The notes beneath the pieces are model-generated. The model was not told the origin of the DNA, searched no databases, and worked only from the letters and a program-made list of their open reading frames with translations. A DNA stretch of 6,629 nucleotides from NCBI GenBank assembly GCA_035761805.1, contig DASTQL010000169.1, positions 1 to 6,629 on the forward strand, given 5' to 3'. The translations under genes and the position numbers were made by a program. Source of the stretch: DASTQL01 sp035761805. GTDB lineage: Bacteria > Actinomycetota > Actinomycetes > Jiangellales > Jiangellaceae. This document shows, in pieces, positions 1 to 6,019 of this stretch (position 1 is the first letter of the stretch; every line of letters begins with the position of its first letter).

Positions 1-950
1 GGGTAGATGGCCCAGCCGATGTCCTCCACGACCGAGGCGTCCAGCAAGCCGGCATCGGCCTCGCCGTTGGCGGCCTGCCAGACGTACGGCCAGTTGACCA
101 TGAAGCCCCCGGAGTCGCCCTGGAAGAGGGCCCTCGCCTCCTCCTCCATGGCGGTGGACACCGCAGGCCCTGCGGCGCCGGCCGCCATGAGGTCTGCGAT
201 GACCGCGGCACCCTCCTCCGCTCCGGACTCCTGGAGGCCGAGCTCGACCTCCTCGACCGGGGCCTCGGGGTTCTCGATCACCGACACCCCCGCGCCTTCG
301 GTGAGGGCGTTGATCCAGACCGTGTAGCCCTCGTACCGGTTCGCCTGCACGCCGATGGTGGTCCCGGTGTCCGCCGCAGCCTGGATGATGTCGTCCCAGG
401 TCACCTCTCCCGTCGTCGGGTCGACGCCGGCCTCCTCGGCGACCGAGGTGCGGAACCACAGCAGCTGCGTGTTGGCCCAGAAGGGGAGCCCGACGAGCTC
501 GTCCTTCCAGGTGGCGCTGGTGACCGCCGACTCGACAACACCCTCGGTGAACTCCTCCACCCGCTCGTCCGGGATGTCGAGGAGGAATCTGGCTTCGGCG
601 AACTCGGGGATGAACGGCGGGTCGATGCTCATCAGGTCGATGGAGTCGTCATTGGCCGCGAGTCGGCGGATGAGCTGCTCTCGCTGCGCCGTGGCGCTGT
701 TCGGCAGTATCTCCGTCTCGATCCGGTACGCCCCGTCGGACTGCTCGGTGCACTTGGTGGCCAGCTCCGCCTGCCCGCCGTTGTCCGGGTTGATGTACCA
801 GGTGAGCGTGGGCGGCCCCGAGTCGTCACCACCGCAGGCAGCCAGCACCCCGGTCCCCAGCACCGCGGCCGTGGCCAAGGCGAGCAGCCTGACCGAGCCG
901 GACCGGGCCACCGGGGATCGCGTTCTCCTCGCCGTGGACCTCGCTGTCAC
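1..950 (-). CDS. Sugar-type ABC transporter substrate-binding lipoprotein (partial, C-terminus off the left edge)
   Basis: Read on the minus strand from the GTG at 950-948, this frame stays open for 316 residues to the window edge, ending in an incomplete Pro codon. The start is supported by GGGAGG at 960-955, four bases upstream, with no other in-frame start close by. The N-terminus has several Arg residues (8-21), a hydrophobic stretch (22-38) and a lipobox L36-A37-A38-C39, so it should be exported and lipid-anchored at Cys39. The body has features of family 1 extracellular solute-binding proteins: a segment rich in DPPFIPEF around 110, GLPFWANTQLLWFR near 165-180, and TWDDI followed by a GYTVWINAL stretch. 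Known members bind sugars such as trehalose, maltose or other oligosaccharides and pass them to an inner-membrane permease. The ligand cannot be read from sequence. About 100 residues and the likely permease genes would lie to the left. Family assignment is firm; substrate is unknown. Confidence 0.9.
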   Translation of the reverse strand, partial: MTARSTARRTRSPVARSGSVRLLALATAAVLGTGVLAACGGDDSGPPTLTWYINPDNGGQAELATKCTEQSDGAYRIETEILPNSATAQREQLIRRLAANDDSIDLMSIDPPFIPEFAEARFLLDIPDERVEEFTEGVVESAVTSATWKDELVGLPFWANTQLLWFRTSVAEEAGVDPTTGEVTWDDIIQAAADTGTTIGVQANRYEGYTVWINALTEGAGVSVIENPEAPVEEVELGLQESGAEEGAAVIADLMAAGAAGPAVSTAMEEEARALFQGDSGGFMVNWPYVWQAANGEADAGLLDASVVEDIGWAIY

Positions 951-999
951 GTCGCCTCCCTGCGTTCCTCCGGCCAGCCGGGCGCACCGTGTCGGTCCT

Positions 1000-1030
1000 G
1001 ATCGGCTCCGGGGTGGTCCCCGTACCGATC
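1000..1030. promoter_or_regulatory. Bulged palindrome in the leader of the binding-protein gene
   Basis: Outer arms GATCGG (1000-1005) and CCGATC (1025-1030) enclose an inner stem CGGGG (1009-1013) and CCCCG (1018-1022) around a TGGT loop. It ends 50 bases before the GTG start of the lipoprotein gene. It could be a repressor operator, as LacI-family and similar regulators often control sugar-uptake genes, or an mRNA hairpin in the leader. Which one cannot be told from sequence alone. Confidence 0.4.
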
Positions 1031-1110
1031 GCTCGCCCGACACCCTCGTGTTGCCTGGATCACTCCCCAGGGCGTCTCCGTCGAAACGTCCGCCTCGGAC
1101 ACGCCCCGAG

Positions 1111-1130
1111 TGACCACGTGACCATGGTCC
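1111..1130. promoter_or_regulatory. Cluster of TGACCA half-sites
   Basis: TGACCA at 1111-1116 is repeated after two bases at 1119-1124 and followed at once by the near-inverted TGGTCC at 1125-1130. The last two form the perfect palindrome GACCATGGTC at 1120-1129. The cluster lies about 160 bp upstream of the lipoprotein start on its own strand. Spaced direct and inverted half-sites of this kind are typical of transcription-factor operators, but I do not recognise the regulator. Confidence 0.3.
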
Positions 1131-1229
1131 CAGGACGATCACCCGGCGTCCACGCCTCGTGATGGACCCGCCGCCCTGGTGGTGGCCCGGAGGTGGGTTC
1201 GAGCTTCCGGCACCCGGCGTGGACGGGCG

Positions 1230-1694
1230 CTACCGAGGCGGCCGCCGCAGCGGCAGCAACCGCGGCACCCGGGCCGCGTAGGTGTCGTACGCGGCACCGA
1301 AGCGCTCCCGGAGCAGCCGCTCCTCGTAGCCCACCTTGACGTGCAGCACCACCGAGAGGAGCCCGACGGCGACCAGCGGCTCGGGGCGGGCGCGGTGGAC
1401 GGCCCAGCCGGTCGAGGCCACGAGCAGACCGGCGTAGATGGGGTGCCGGACGACCCCGTAGGCCCCATCGGTGCGCAGGACCGCATCCCCCGGCGGGGCA
1501 GGGCGGGCGGACAGGTGTCGACCGAGCCGCAGCGCGCCCGCGGCCGCGACCGCGCTGCCGGCGACGACGGCCAGCCCCGCCCCCACCCGTACGAGTGAGG
1601 AGAGCCGCCAACGTGGCGCGCCGGGCCAGGCCAGGGCCGCGACGCAGGCGACCTGCGCGCCCACCAGGGCGGAACCACGGACGTCGCGAGCCAC
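1230..1694 (-). CDS. Isoprenylcysteine carboxyl methyltransferase-like (ICMT/PEMT fold) integral membrane protein
   Basis: A 154-residue membrane protein. The frame runs further upstream, but there it lies over the esterase gene, so I take the GTG at 1694-1692, 41 bp after the esterase stop. The ribosome site there is weak. Hydrophobic segments lie at about 9-23, 34-55, 88-99 and 107-119. The C-terminal half has the hallmark pattern of the ICMT/phospholipid methyltransferase superfamily: DGAYGVVRHPIY at 76-87 (Arg83-His84-Pro85), paired Glu124-Glu125, FGAAY at 132-136 and VPRLLP at 143-148. In known members the RHP and EE motifs help bind S-adenosylmethionine, and methyl groups go to prenyl-cysteine, phospholipid or other lipophilic acceptors. 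Bacterial homologues of this size mostly have no known substrate. Close spacing suggests co-transcription with the esterase. Superfamily is quite sure; substrate is unknown. Confidence 0.8.
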   Translation of the reverse strand: MARDVRGSALVGAQVACVAALAWPGAPRWRLSSLVRVGAGLAVVAGSAVAAAGALRLGRHLSARPAPPGDAVLRTDGAYGVVRHPIYAGLLVASTGWAVHRARPEPLVAVGLLSVVLHVKVGYEERLLRERFGAAYDTYAARVPRLLPLRRPPR

Positions 1695-1735
1695 AAGCCC
1701 CGAGCGTAGGCGGGTGATGCCCGGTGAGGTGCCGG

Positions 1736-2788
1736 CTACGCAGGGGCGAGCCGCTCCAGGAGCCACCGGAGCGAGAGCGGGTAGCGGTACTCGATCGCGC
1801 CGTGCCCGGCATCGAAGAGCTCGAAGTGCAGTCGCTCGGGCGGCAGCCCGGACGCGAGCACTGCGTCGGCGAACGCGGTAGCCGCGAGGTCGAGGTGGTA
1901 CTCGTCGCGCTTGCCCGCGTCGACCCACACGGCCCGCATGGACCGCAGTGCCTCGGCGTACGAGGGTTGCTCCGCCATCCGCACGGGGTCGCGGTCCAGC
2001 CACCGCTGCCAGACCTCGGGACGCAACCGGCCGGTCGCGAGGTCGAAGGGCAGCTGCACCGTGCCGTCGTCGTCGGCCGAGTAGGCCGCCGCGTAGCCGT
2101 AGGTCTCGATCAGGTGGTCGTCACCGTCCTTGGTCATCGCCACGCGGCTGCGGAAGTCGGCGAGGAATCGCTCGTAGCTCCCGTCGTACGAGTCGCGCAG
2201 CAGCCGGGCCACGCGCGGGAACTCGGCGGGGTAGCAGACCTCGAAGAGGCCGTCCCCGGCATGGGTGGCGAGGGCCCCGAAGAGGTCGGGCCGCAGCATC
2301 GCGGTCACCATGGCGCCGTAGCCGCCGCTGCTCTTGCCCGAGATGGCGCGGTGGTCGCGGATGGCGAGCGTGCGGTAGTGCTGGTCGACCCACGGCACCA
2401 CCTCGTCACAGAGGTACGAGTGGTAGCGCCCGGTCGCCGGCGAGTCGAGGAACTGCGAGCCACCGTACGAGGTCCAGGCGTCGACGTAGACGACGATGCC
2501 CGACGGCGTGGCCGGGTCGGCGAGCACCTCGTCGGCCAGCTCGGGGAACGGACGGCGGAACGGCGCGCGGTTGCGCCACATCGGCAACATGCCGGTGTAG
2601 CCCTGGATCACGACGACGACGGGGTAACGCCGGCCGGGGTCGTCGTCGTAGCCCGCTGGCACCTGCACCCACAGCGGGCGCTCGTGCGGGTCGCCCAACG
2701 CATTGCCGCGCAGGGCCTCGCTGCGGAGGACGTGCTCGTCGATGCGGCCGGCGAGCTCGGCGGACCAGGGAAGCATGTGGTGCAGCAT
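1736..2788 (-). CDS. Alpha/beta-hydrolase-fold esterase (COG0627 / antigen 85-like family)
   Basis: A 350-residue protein. I choose the ATG at 2788-2786 over the GTG at 2818 because GGAGGGGG (2801-2794) lies just upstream with good spacing; ATG 2776-2774 is another option. An N-terminal beta-rich part (RPLWVQVPAGYD, then RRYPVVVVIQGYTG at 53-66) leads to the nucleophile elbow Gly151-Lys-Ser153-Ser-Gly155, within SGKSSGGYGAM. Asp295 (in DAGKRDEYH) and His329 (in DAGHGAIEYRY) are the likely remaining triad members. This fits the esterase D/antigen 85/enterochelin-esterase type of hydrolase, which cleaves carboxyl esters or transfers acyl groups. No signal peptide or membrane segment is visible, so it is probably cytoplasmic, unlike the secreted antigen 85 proteins. 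About 140 residues separate nucleophile and acid, leaving room for a cap region. The substrate cannot be assigned. It is divergent from fumC and upstream of the ICMT-like gene. Confidence 0.85.
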   Translation of the reverse strand: MLHHMLPWSAELAGRIDEHVLRSEALRGNALGDPHERPLWVQVPAGYDDDPGRRYPVVVVIQGYTGMLPMWRNRAPFRRPFPELADEVLADPATPSGIVVYVDAWTSYGGSQFLDSPATGRYHSYLCDEVVPWVDQHYRTLAIRDHRAISGKSSGGYGAMVTAMLRPDLFGALATHAGDGLFEVCYPAEFPRVARLLRDSYDGSYERFLADFRSRVAMTKDGDDHLIETYGYAAAYSADDDGTVQLPFDLATGRLRPEVWQRWLDRDPVRMAEQPSYAEALRSMRAVWVDAGKRDEYHLDLAATAFADAVLASGLPPERLHFELFDAGHGAIEYRYPLSLRWLLERLAPA

Positions 2789-2793
2789 CGCAG

Positions 2794-2801
2794 CCCCCTC
2801 C
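2794..2801 (-). promoter_or_regulatory. Ribosome binding site deciding the esterase start
   Basis: On the minus strand this reads GGAGGGGG, ending five bases before the ATG at 2788. It is the reason to prefer that ATG over the GTG at 2818, which has no comparable site and would place this purine run inside the coding sequence. Confidence 0.65.
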
Positions 2802-2841
2802 GACACGGACCACGGCACCGGGAGGGCAGGCTAGGAGCGAC

Positions 2842-2858
2842 CGCTGCGCGACGCAGCG
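2842..2858. promoter_or_regulatory. Perfect 7-bp palindrome between the divergent esterase and fumC genes
   Basis: CGCTGCG (2842-2848) and CGCAGCG (2852-2858) are perfect inverted repeats around a CGA spacer. The element sits near the middle of the 93-bp gap between the esterase start (2788) and the fumC start (2882), where both promoters must lie. It could be an operator shared by both genes or a hairpin in the fumC leader. A TAGCCT at 2833-2828 on the minus strand has the TANNNT form of an actinobacterial -10 for the esterase, but I see no matching -35. Confidence 0.35.
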
Positions 2859-2881
2859 CGGCTGACCGGACTGGAGGAGCG

Positions 2882-4276
2882 GTGGACGAGCAGCAGGACT
2901 ACCGGATCGAGCGCGACACCATGGGCGAGGTGCGGGTGCCGGCCGCCGCGAAGTACCGCGCGCAGACCCAGCGGGCGGTCGAGAACTTCCCGGTCAGTGG
3001 GTCGCGGCTGGAGAAGGCGCACGTCGGCGCGCTCGCCCGGATCAAGGCTGCCGCAGCTCTCACCAACGCCGAGCTGGGAGTCCTGGAGCCGGACATGGGC
3101 GAGGCCATCGCGGCCGCCGCCGGCGAGGTCGTCGACGGCCGCTGGGACGACCAGTTCCCCGTCGACGTCTTCCAGACCGGGTCCGGCACCAGCAGCAACA
3201 TGAACATGAACGAGGTCCTCGCCACCCTCGCCACCGAGCGGCTCGGCCGGCCGGTCCACCCCAACGACCACGTCAACGCCAGCCAGTCCTCCAACGACGT
3301 CTTCCCGTCGAGCATCCACGTGGCCGCGACCGACGCTGTGGTCACCGACCTCGTCCCAGCGCTGCAGCACCTGGCTGCGGCCCTGCGCGCCAAGGCGGAC
3401 GAGTTCGCCGAGGTGGTCAAGGCCGGCCGTACCCACCTGATGGACGCCACGCCGGTCACGCTGGGGCAGGAGTTCGGCGGCTACGCCGCCCAGGTCTCGT
3501 ACGGGGTGGCGAGGCTGCAGACCTCGCTCCCCCGGCTCGCCGAGCTGCCGCTCGGCGGCACCGCCGTCGGTACGGGGATCAACACGCCGTCCGGCTTCGC
3601 GGCCAAGGTCATCGAGCGGCTGGCCTCGGACACGCACCTGCCCCTCACCGAGGCGGTCGACCACTTCGAGGCCCAGGGGGCGCGCGACGGCCTGGTGGAG
3701 ACGAGCGGTCAGCTGCGCACCGTCGCGATCGGTCTCTACAAGATCGCCAACGACCTGCGCTGGATGGGGTCGGGCCCGCGGGCGGGGCTCGCCGAGGTCC
3801 GGCTGCCCGACCTGCAGCCGGGTTCGTCGATCATGCCAGGCAAGGTCAACCCGGTCGTGCCCGAGGCGGTCTGCATGGTGTGCGCGCAAGTCGTCGGCAA
3901 CGACGCGGCCGTCGCCTGGGGCGGCGGGGCCGGCAACTTCGAGCTCAACGTGATGCTGCCGATGATGGCGCGCAACCTGCTCGAGTCGATCCGCCTGCTG
4001 GCCAACGCTTCCCGGCTGCTGGCCGACCGCTGCGTCGAAGGGATCGAGGCCGACGTCGACCGGTGCCGCGAGTACGCGGAGGGCTCGCCGTCGATCGTCA
4101 CACCGCTGAACCGCTACATCGGCTACGAGGCGGCTGCCAAGGTCGCGAAGAAGGCGCTGGCCGAACGCCGGACGATCCGTGACGTGGTCATCGAGGAGGG
4201 CCACGTCGAGCGGGGCGAGCTCACCGAGGAGCAGCTGGACGAGGCGTTGGACGTGCTCTCGATGACACGGCCCTGA
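2882..4276 (+). CDS. fumC: Class II fumarate hydratase (fumarase C)
   Basis: A 464-residue protein of the usual class II fumarase length, catalysing reversible hydration of fumarate to L-malate in the TCA cycle as a cytoplasmic homotetramer. The open frame extends far upstream, but the protein begins at the GTG 2882-2884, with GGAGGAG at 2873-2879. The next residues run into the conserved YRIERDTMGEV segment (7-17), so the later ATG at 2921 would be too short. Landmarks: TGSGTSSNMNMNEV at 99-112, the B-site HPND at 126-129, NASQSSND at 132-139, GRTHLMDATPV with the conserved His185, and the superfamily signature GSSIMPGKVNP at 314-324. Ser315 corresponds to the catalytic serine of E. coli FumC (Ser318). 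This signature is shared with aspartase and argininosuccinate lyase, but the whole pattern and length fit fumarase best. All key residues are present. Transcription probably ends at the stem-loop just after the stop. Confidence 0.97.
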   Translation: MDEQQDYRIERDTMGEVRVPAAAKYRAQTQRAVENFPVSGSRLEKAHVGALARIKAAAALTNAELGVLEPDMGEAIAAAAGEVVDGRWDDQFPVDVFQTGSGTSSNMNMNEVLATLATERLGRPVHPNDHVNASQSSNDVFPSSIHVAATDAVVTDLVPALQHLAAALRAKADEFAEVVKAGRTHLMDATPVTLGQEFGGYAAQVSYGVARLQTSLPRLAELPLGGTAVGTGINTPSGFAAKVIERLASDTHLPLTEAVDHFEAQGARDGLVETSGQLRTVAIGLYKIANDLRWMGSGPRAGLAEVRLPDLQPGSSIMPGKVNPVVPEAVCMVCAQVVGNDAAVAWGGGAGNFELNVMLPMMARNLLESIRLLANASRLLADRCVEGIEADVDRCREYAEGSPSIVTPLNRYIGYEAAAKVAKKALAERRTIRDVVIEEGHVERGELTEEQLDEALDVLSMTRP

Positions 4277-4284
4277 GGCGCCGT

Positions 4285-4314
4285 CCGGCCACCCGCGTCT
4301 GCGTGGGTGGCCGG
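4285..4314 (+). terminator. Strong stem-loop after fumC
   Basis: Arms at 4285-4297 (CCGGCCACCCGCG) and 4302-4314 (CGTGGGTGGCCGG) pair over 13 bp with a single G-U, around a TCTG tetraloop. It starts eight bases after the fumC stop. No T-run follows, which is common for intrinsic terminators in high-GC actinobacteria. It also argues against starting the amidase at the GTG 4303, which lies inside the right arm. Confidence 0.75.
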
Positions 4315-4353
4315 TCGCCGGGCGGCCGTCCGCCGTCCCGGCCACAGGCACGG

Positions 4354-4382
4354 TTGACAGCGGTGCACCCCCGCCGGACTCT
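4354..4382 (+). promoter_or_regulatory. Candidate promoter of the amidase, possibly giving a leaderless mRNA
   Basis: A perfect -35 consensus TTGACA at 4354-4359 is followed after 17 bp by GACTCT at 4377-4382, which keeps the A at position 2 and the T at position 6 of the TATAAT box. Seven bases later comes the ATG at 4390. Transcription starting on that A would give a leaderless message, a frequent arrangement in actinobacteria. It fits the lack of a ribosome binding site there. The weak -10 makes this a hypothesis. Confidence 0.35.
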
Positions 4383-4389
4383 GCAGACG

Positions 4390-5313
4390 ATGGCTCTCTA
4401 TGCGGCGGCGCGGTTCCGTCCGGTCACCCGCTACAAGCCGGGTGTGGCCGGCTCCGTCGCCCGGCGCATGCCGACGGCCCGGAGGCTGATCCTGCACACA
4501 GCGGTGAGCAGCAACACCTCCCTGTTCGACTTCTTCAGCGTCCCGGGCCGATCGACCTCCCACTTCTACGTGGCGCACGACGGCTCGGTGGAGCAGTACA
4601 TCGACACGGGCATCCGCAGCACCGCCAACCTCCAGGCGAACCCGGACTCGGTGACGGTGGAGAGCCAGGACAGGGGTGGCCCGTTCCCGGACTGGGACCC
4701 GAAGGGCAGTGATGTCCCCGCCTGGACGACGAAGCAGATCGAGGCGCTGGCGCGGCTGGCGGCCTGGGTCCACCTCGTCCACGGCGTCCCGCTCGAGCAG
4801 CTGCCGTCGTCCAGGCCCGGCACGCGCGGGGTGGGCTGGCACCGCCAGGGCATCGACCCCCACCGCGTACCGGATGGGGAGATCTGGTCCAGGAGGCGGG
4901 GCAAGGTCTGCCCGGGGGACCGGCGCGTGGCGCAGGTGCCGACGGTCATCGCCCGAGCGGTCGCCGTGGTGCCGGAGGTCTCCGCCACCTTGGTGCCCCG
5001 ACGCCCCGACGCGGCGAAGTGGGAGCGGGGGGCGTCGGACCCGGCGTTCACGGACATGGGCCGACGGTTCCTGGTGTGGCTGACCAACGACGAGATCGCC
5101 CGGACCGGCGCCGCGTACGTCCCCGGGCCGAGGTACTCGGACATCGACGACTTCAACGTACGGAAGGTGCAGTCGCTGATGGGGAACCCTCCCGACCCGG
5201 CCGGCCGGGCGGAGCTGGGCCCCAAGCAGTGGTCGCGGCTGTTCCTCCAGCGCAGGCCGGCGGGGTCGACGCTGCCCTCGGTGCTGGCCGGGCAGAAGCC
5301 CCCGCAGGCCTGA
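4390..5313 (+). CDS. N-acetylmuramoyl-L-alanine amidase (Amidase_2 / PGRP fold)
   Basis: A 307-residue protein beginning MALYAAARF. An upstream in-frame GTG (4303) lies inside the fumC terminator and adds low-complexity residues, so I reject it. The amidase domain covers about 30-190: RRLILHTAV with His36, TSHFYVAHDGSVEQYID (56-72), a TVES segment near 89-92, WTTKQIEALARLAAWVHLVHG (112-132), GWHRQGID with His151, and GKVCPGDRR with Cys174. His36, His151 and Cys174 are the expected zinc ligands. Such enzymes cut the bond between N-acetylmuramic acid and L-alanine in peptidoglycan. The C-terminal part (about 230-285) has FTDMGRRFLVWLTNDEIARTG and then FNVRKVQSLMGNPPD with ELGPKQWSRLF, which faintly resembles a peptidoglycan-binding repeat. 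No signal peptide is visible, so export would need another route, or the enzyme may act inside the cell. It is convergent with the transglycosylase. Phage-lysin origin is possible but no phage genes surround it. Confidence 0.88.
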   Translation: MALYAAARFRPVTRYKPGVAGSVARRMPTARRLILHTAVSSNTSLFDFFSVPGRSTSHFYVAHDGSVEQYIDTGIRSTANLQANPDSVTVESQDRGGPFPDWDPKGSDVPAWTTKQIEALARLAAWVHLVHGVPLEQLPSSRPGTRGVGWHRQGIDPHRVPDGEIWSRRRGKVCPGDRRVAQVPTVIARAVAVVPEVSATLVPRRPDAAKWERGASDPAFTDMGRRFLVWLTNDEIARTGAAYVPGPRYSDIDDFNVRKVQSLMGNPPDPAGRAELGPKQWSRLFLQRRPAGSTLPSVLAGQKPPQA

Positions 5314-5323
5314 GCCCGCCAGG

Positions 5324-5351
5324 GCCGATCCCCCGTACGGGGTGAATCGGC
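5324..5351. terminator. Bidirectional terminator between the convergent amidase and transglycosylase genes
   Basis: Outer arms GCCGAT (5324-5329) and ATCGGC (5346-5351) flank an inner CCCC (5331-5334) and GGGG (5339-5342) stem with a GTAC loop, plus small bulges. The structure fills most of the 43-bp gap between the two stop codons (5313 and 5357), so it can end transcription from both sides. Confidence 0.6.
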
Positions 5352-5356
5352 GCGGA

Positions 5357-6019
5357 TCAGTACCAGTTGGCCGACTGGGAGTGGCCCCAGGCGGCGCAGG
5401 GGGTGCCGTAGCGCTCGGCGATGTACCCGAGGCCCCACTCGATCTGCGTCGTCGGGTCGGTCTGCCAGTCGGAGCCGGCCGAGGCCATCTTGGAACCGGG
5501 CAGGGCCTGGGGGATGCCGTAGGCCCCGGACGAGGGGTTCTGTGCGGTGTGGTCCCACCTGGACTCCTTCTCCCAGAGCTGCTCCAGGCAGGAGAACTGG
5601 TCACCGCCCCAGCCGTGGCGACCCACCAGCTCGCGGGCGATCGCCTTGGGGTCGGCGGCGGCACGCTCGGCGGACCGGGCGGCGCGCTCCTCGGCGGCCT
5701 TGCGCTCGGCCTCCGCGCGTGCGGCGGCCTCGGCCTCGGCGCGGGCCTTCTCCTCGGCCTCGGCCTCGCGGCGGGCCTCGTCGGCGGCGCGCTGAGCCAC
5801 CAGCGCTGCCTGGCGATCCGCCTCGACCCGGGCGCGGCCCTGCTCGGCGCGCTCCGCTGAGTCCGCCCGGGCGGACTCAGCGGCGGCACGGGCCTGGTCG
5901 TCGGCCGCAGCGCTGTCGTCCGCCGGCAACGCCGCCGCTGTGAGGGCGACGACGAGGACGGTGAGGACGCCGAGCACGGCGAGGGCGATCGCCGGGGGGC
6001 GCAGGTGATGACGGGGCAA
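5357..6019 (-). CDS. Membrane-anchored lytic transglycosylase with alanine-rich coiled coil
   Basis: A 220-residue protein starting at the TTG 6019-6017, with GAGAGG at 6032-6027, seven bases upstream. A hydrophobic segment (about 9-31) ending in ALPAD is either a membrane anchor or a cleavable signal. Residues 40-122 form an Ala/Glu/Arg-rich stretch that should be a long coiled coil, perhaps a spacer reaching across the wall. The C-terminal catalytic domain (about 124-220) has LWEKESRWDHTAQNPSSGAYGIPQ (148-171), with Glu152 as likely catalytic acid, then GLGYIAERYGTPCAAWGHSQSANWY at the very end. Cys144 and Cys208 could form a disulfide outside the cell. This is the SLT-like domain typical of actinobacterial wall enzymes related to resuscitation-promoting factors. 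Known relatives cut the N-acetylmuramic acid-N-acetylglucosamine bond, leaving 1,6-anhydro ends. It is preceded by a long untranslated region with a CRP-like site. Confidence 0.88.
   Translation of the reverse strand: MPRHHLRPPAIALAVLGVLTVLVVALTAAALPADDSAAADDQARAAAESARADSAERAEQGRARVEADRQAALVAQRAADEARREAEAEEKARAEAEAAARAEAERKAAEERAARSAERAAADPKAIARELVGRHGWGGDQFSCLEQLWEKESRWDHTAQNPSSGAYGIPQALPGSKMASAGSDWQTDPTTQIEWGLGYIAERYGTPCAAWGHSQSANWY

Larger units (their letters stand above)
951..1229. other. Non-coding leader of the binding-protein gene with several inverted repeats
   Basis: This 279-bp stretch separates the methyltransferase-like gene stop (1230) from the lipoprotein start (950). I see no credible gene: the open frames crossing it are arginine- and proline-rich with no family resemblance. 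It holds a bulged palindrome at 1000-1030 and a cluster of TGACCA half-sites at 1111-1130. It also holds a 9-bp inverted repeat, GTCCACGCC at 1148-1156 and GGCGTGGAC at 1216-1224, and a 10-bp direct repeat CACCCGGCGT at 1140-1149 and 1211-1220. No clear -35/-10 pair was recognised on the minus strand. Confidence 0.6.

Noticed and set aside
355..1113. Plus-strand open frame of 252 residues opposite the lipoprotein gene
   Set aside because: It is Ser/Ala/Pro-rich with no recognisable motif; the minus-strand frame has a lipobox and binding-protein motifs.
1724..2881. In-frame upstream extension of fumC, giving an 850-residue open frame
   Set aside because: The added part is antisense to the esterase, has shadow composition (Val/Arg/Gly/His-rich) and no family resemblance. 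fumarase conservation begins at the GTG 2882, which has a ribosome site.
2831..4351. 506-residue minus-strand open frame opposite fumC
   Set aside because: It is the antisense shadow of a highly conserved fumarase, and its composition follows from the strong GC bias at third codon positions.
5339..5348. GGGGTGAATC, resembling a conserved piece of the c-di-AMP (ydaO) riboswitch
   Set aside because: It lies between two convergent stop codons with no gene downstream on its strand, the rest of the riboswitch core is missing, and the bases are explained by the bidirectional terminator.
5342..5860. Plus-strand Gly/Leu-rich open frame that looks like a membrane protein
   Set aside because: Its apparent hydrophobic repeats are the reverse complement of the Ala/Glu-rich coiled coil of the transglycosylase.
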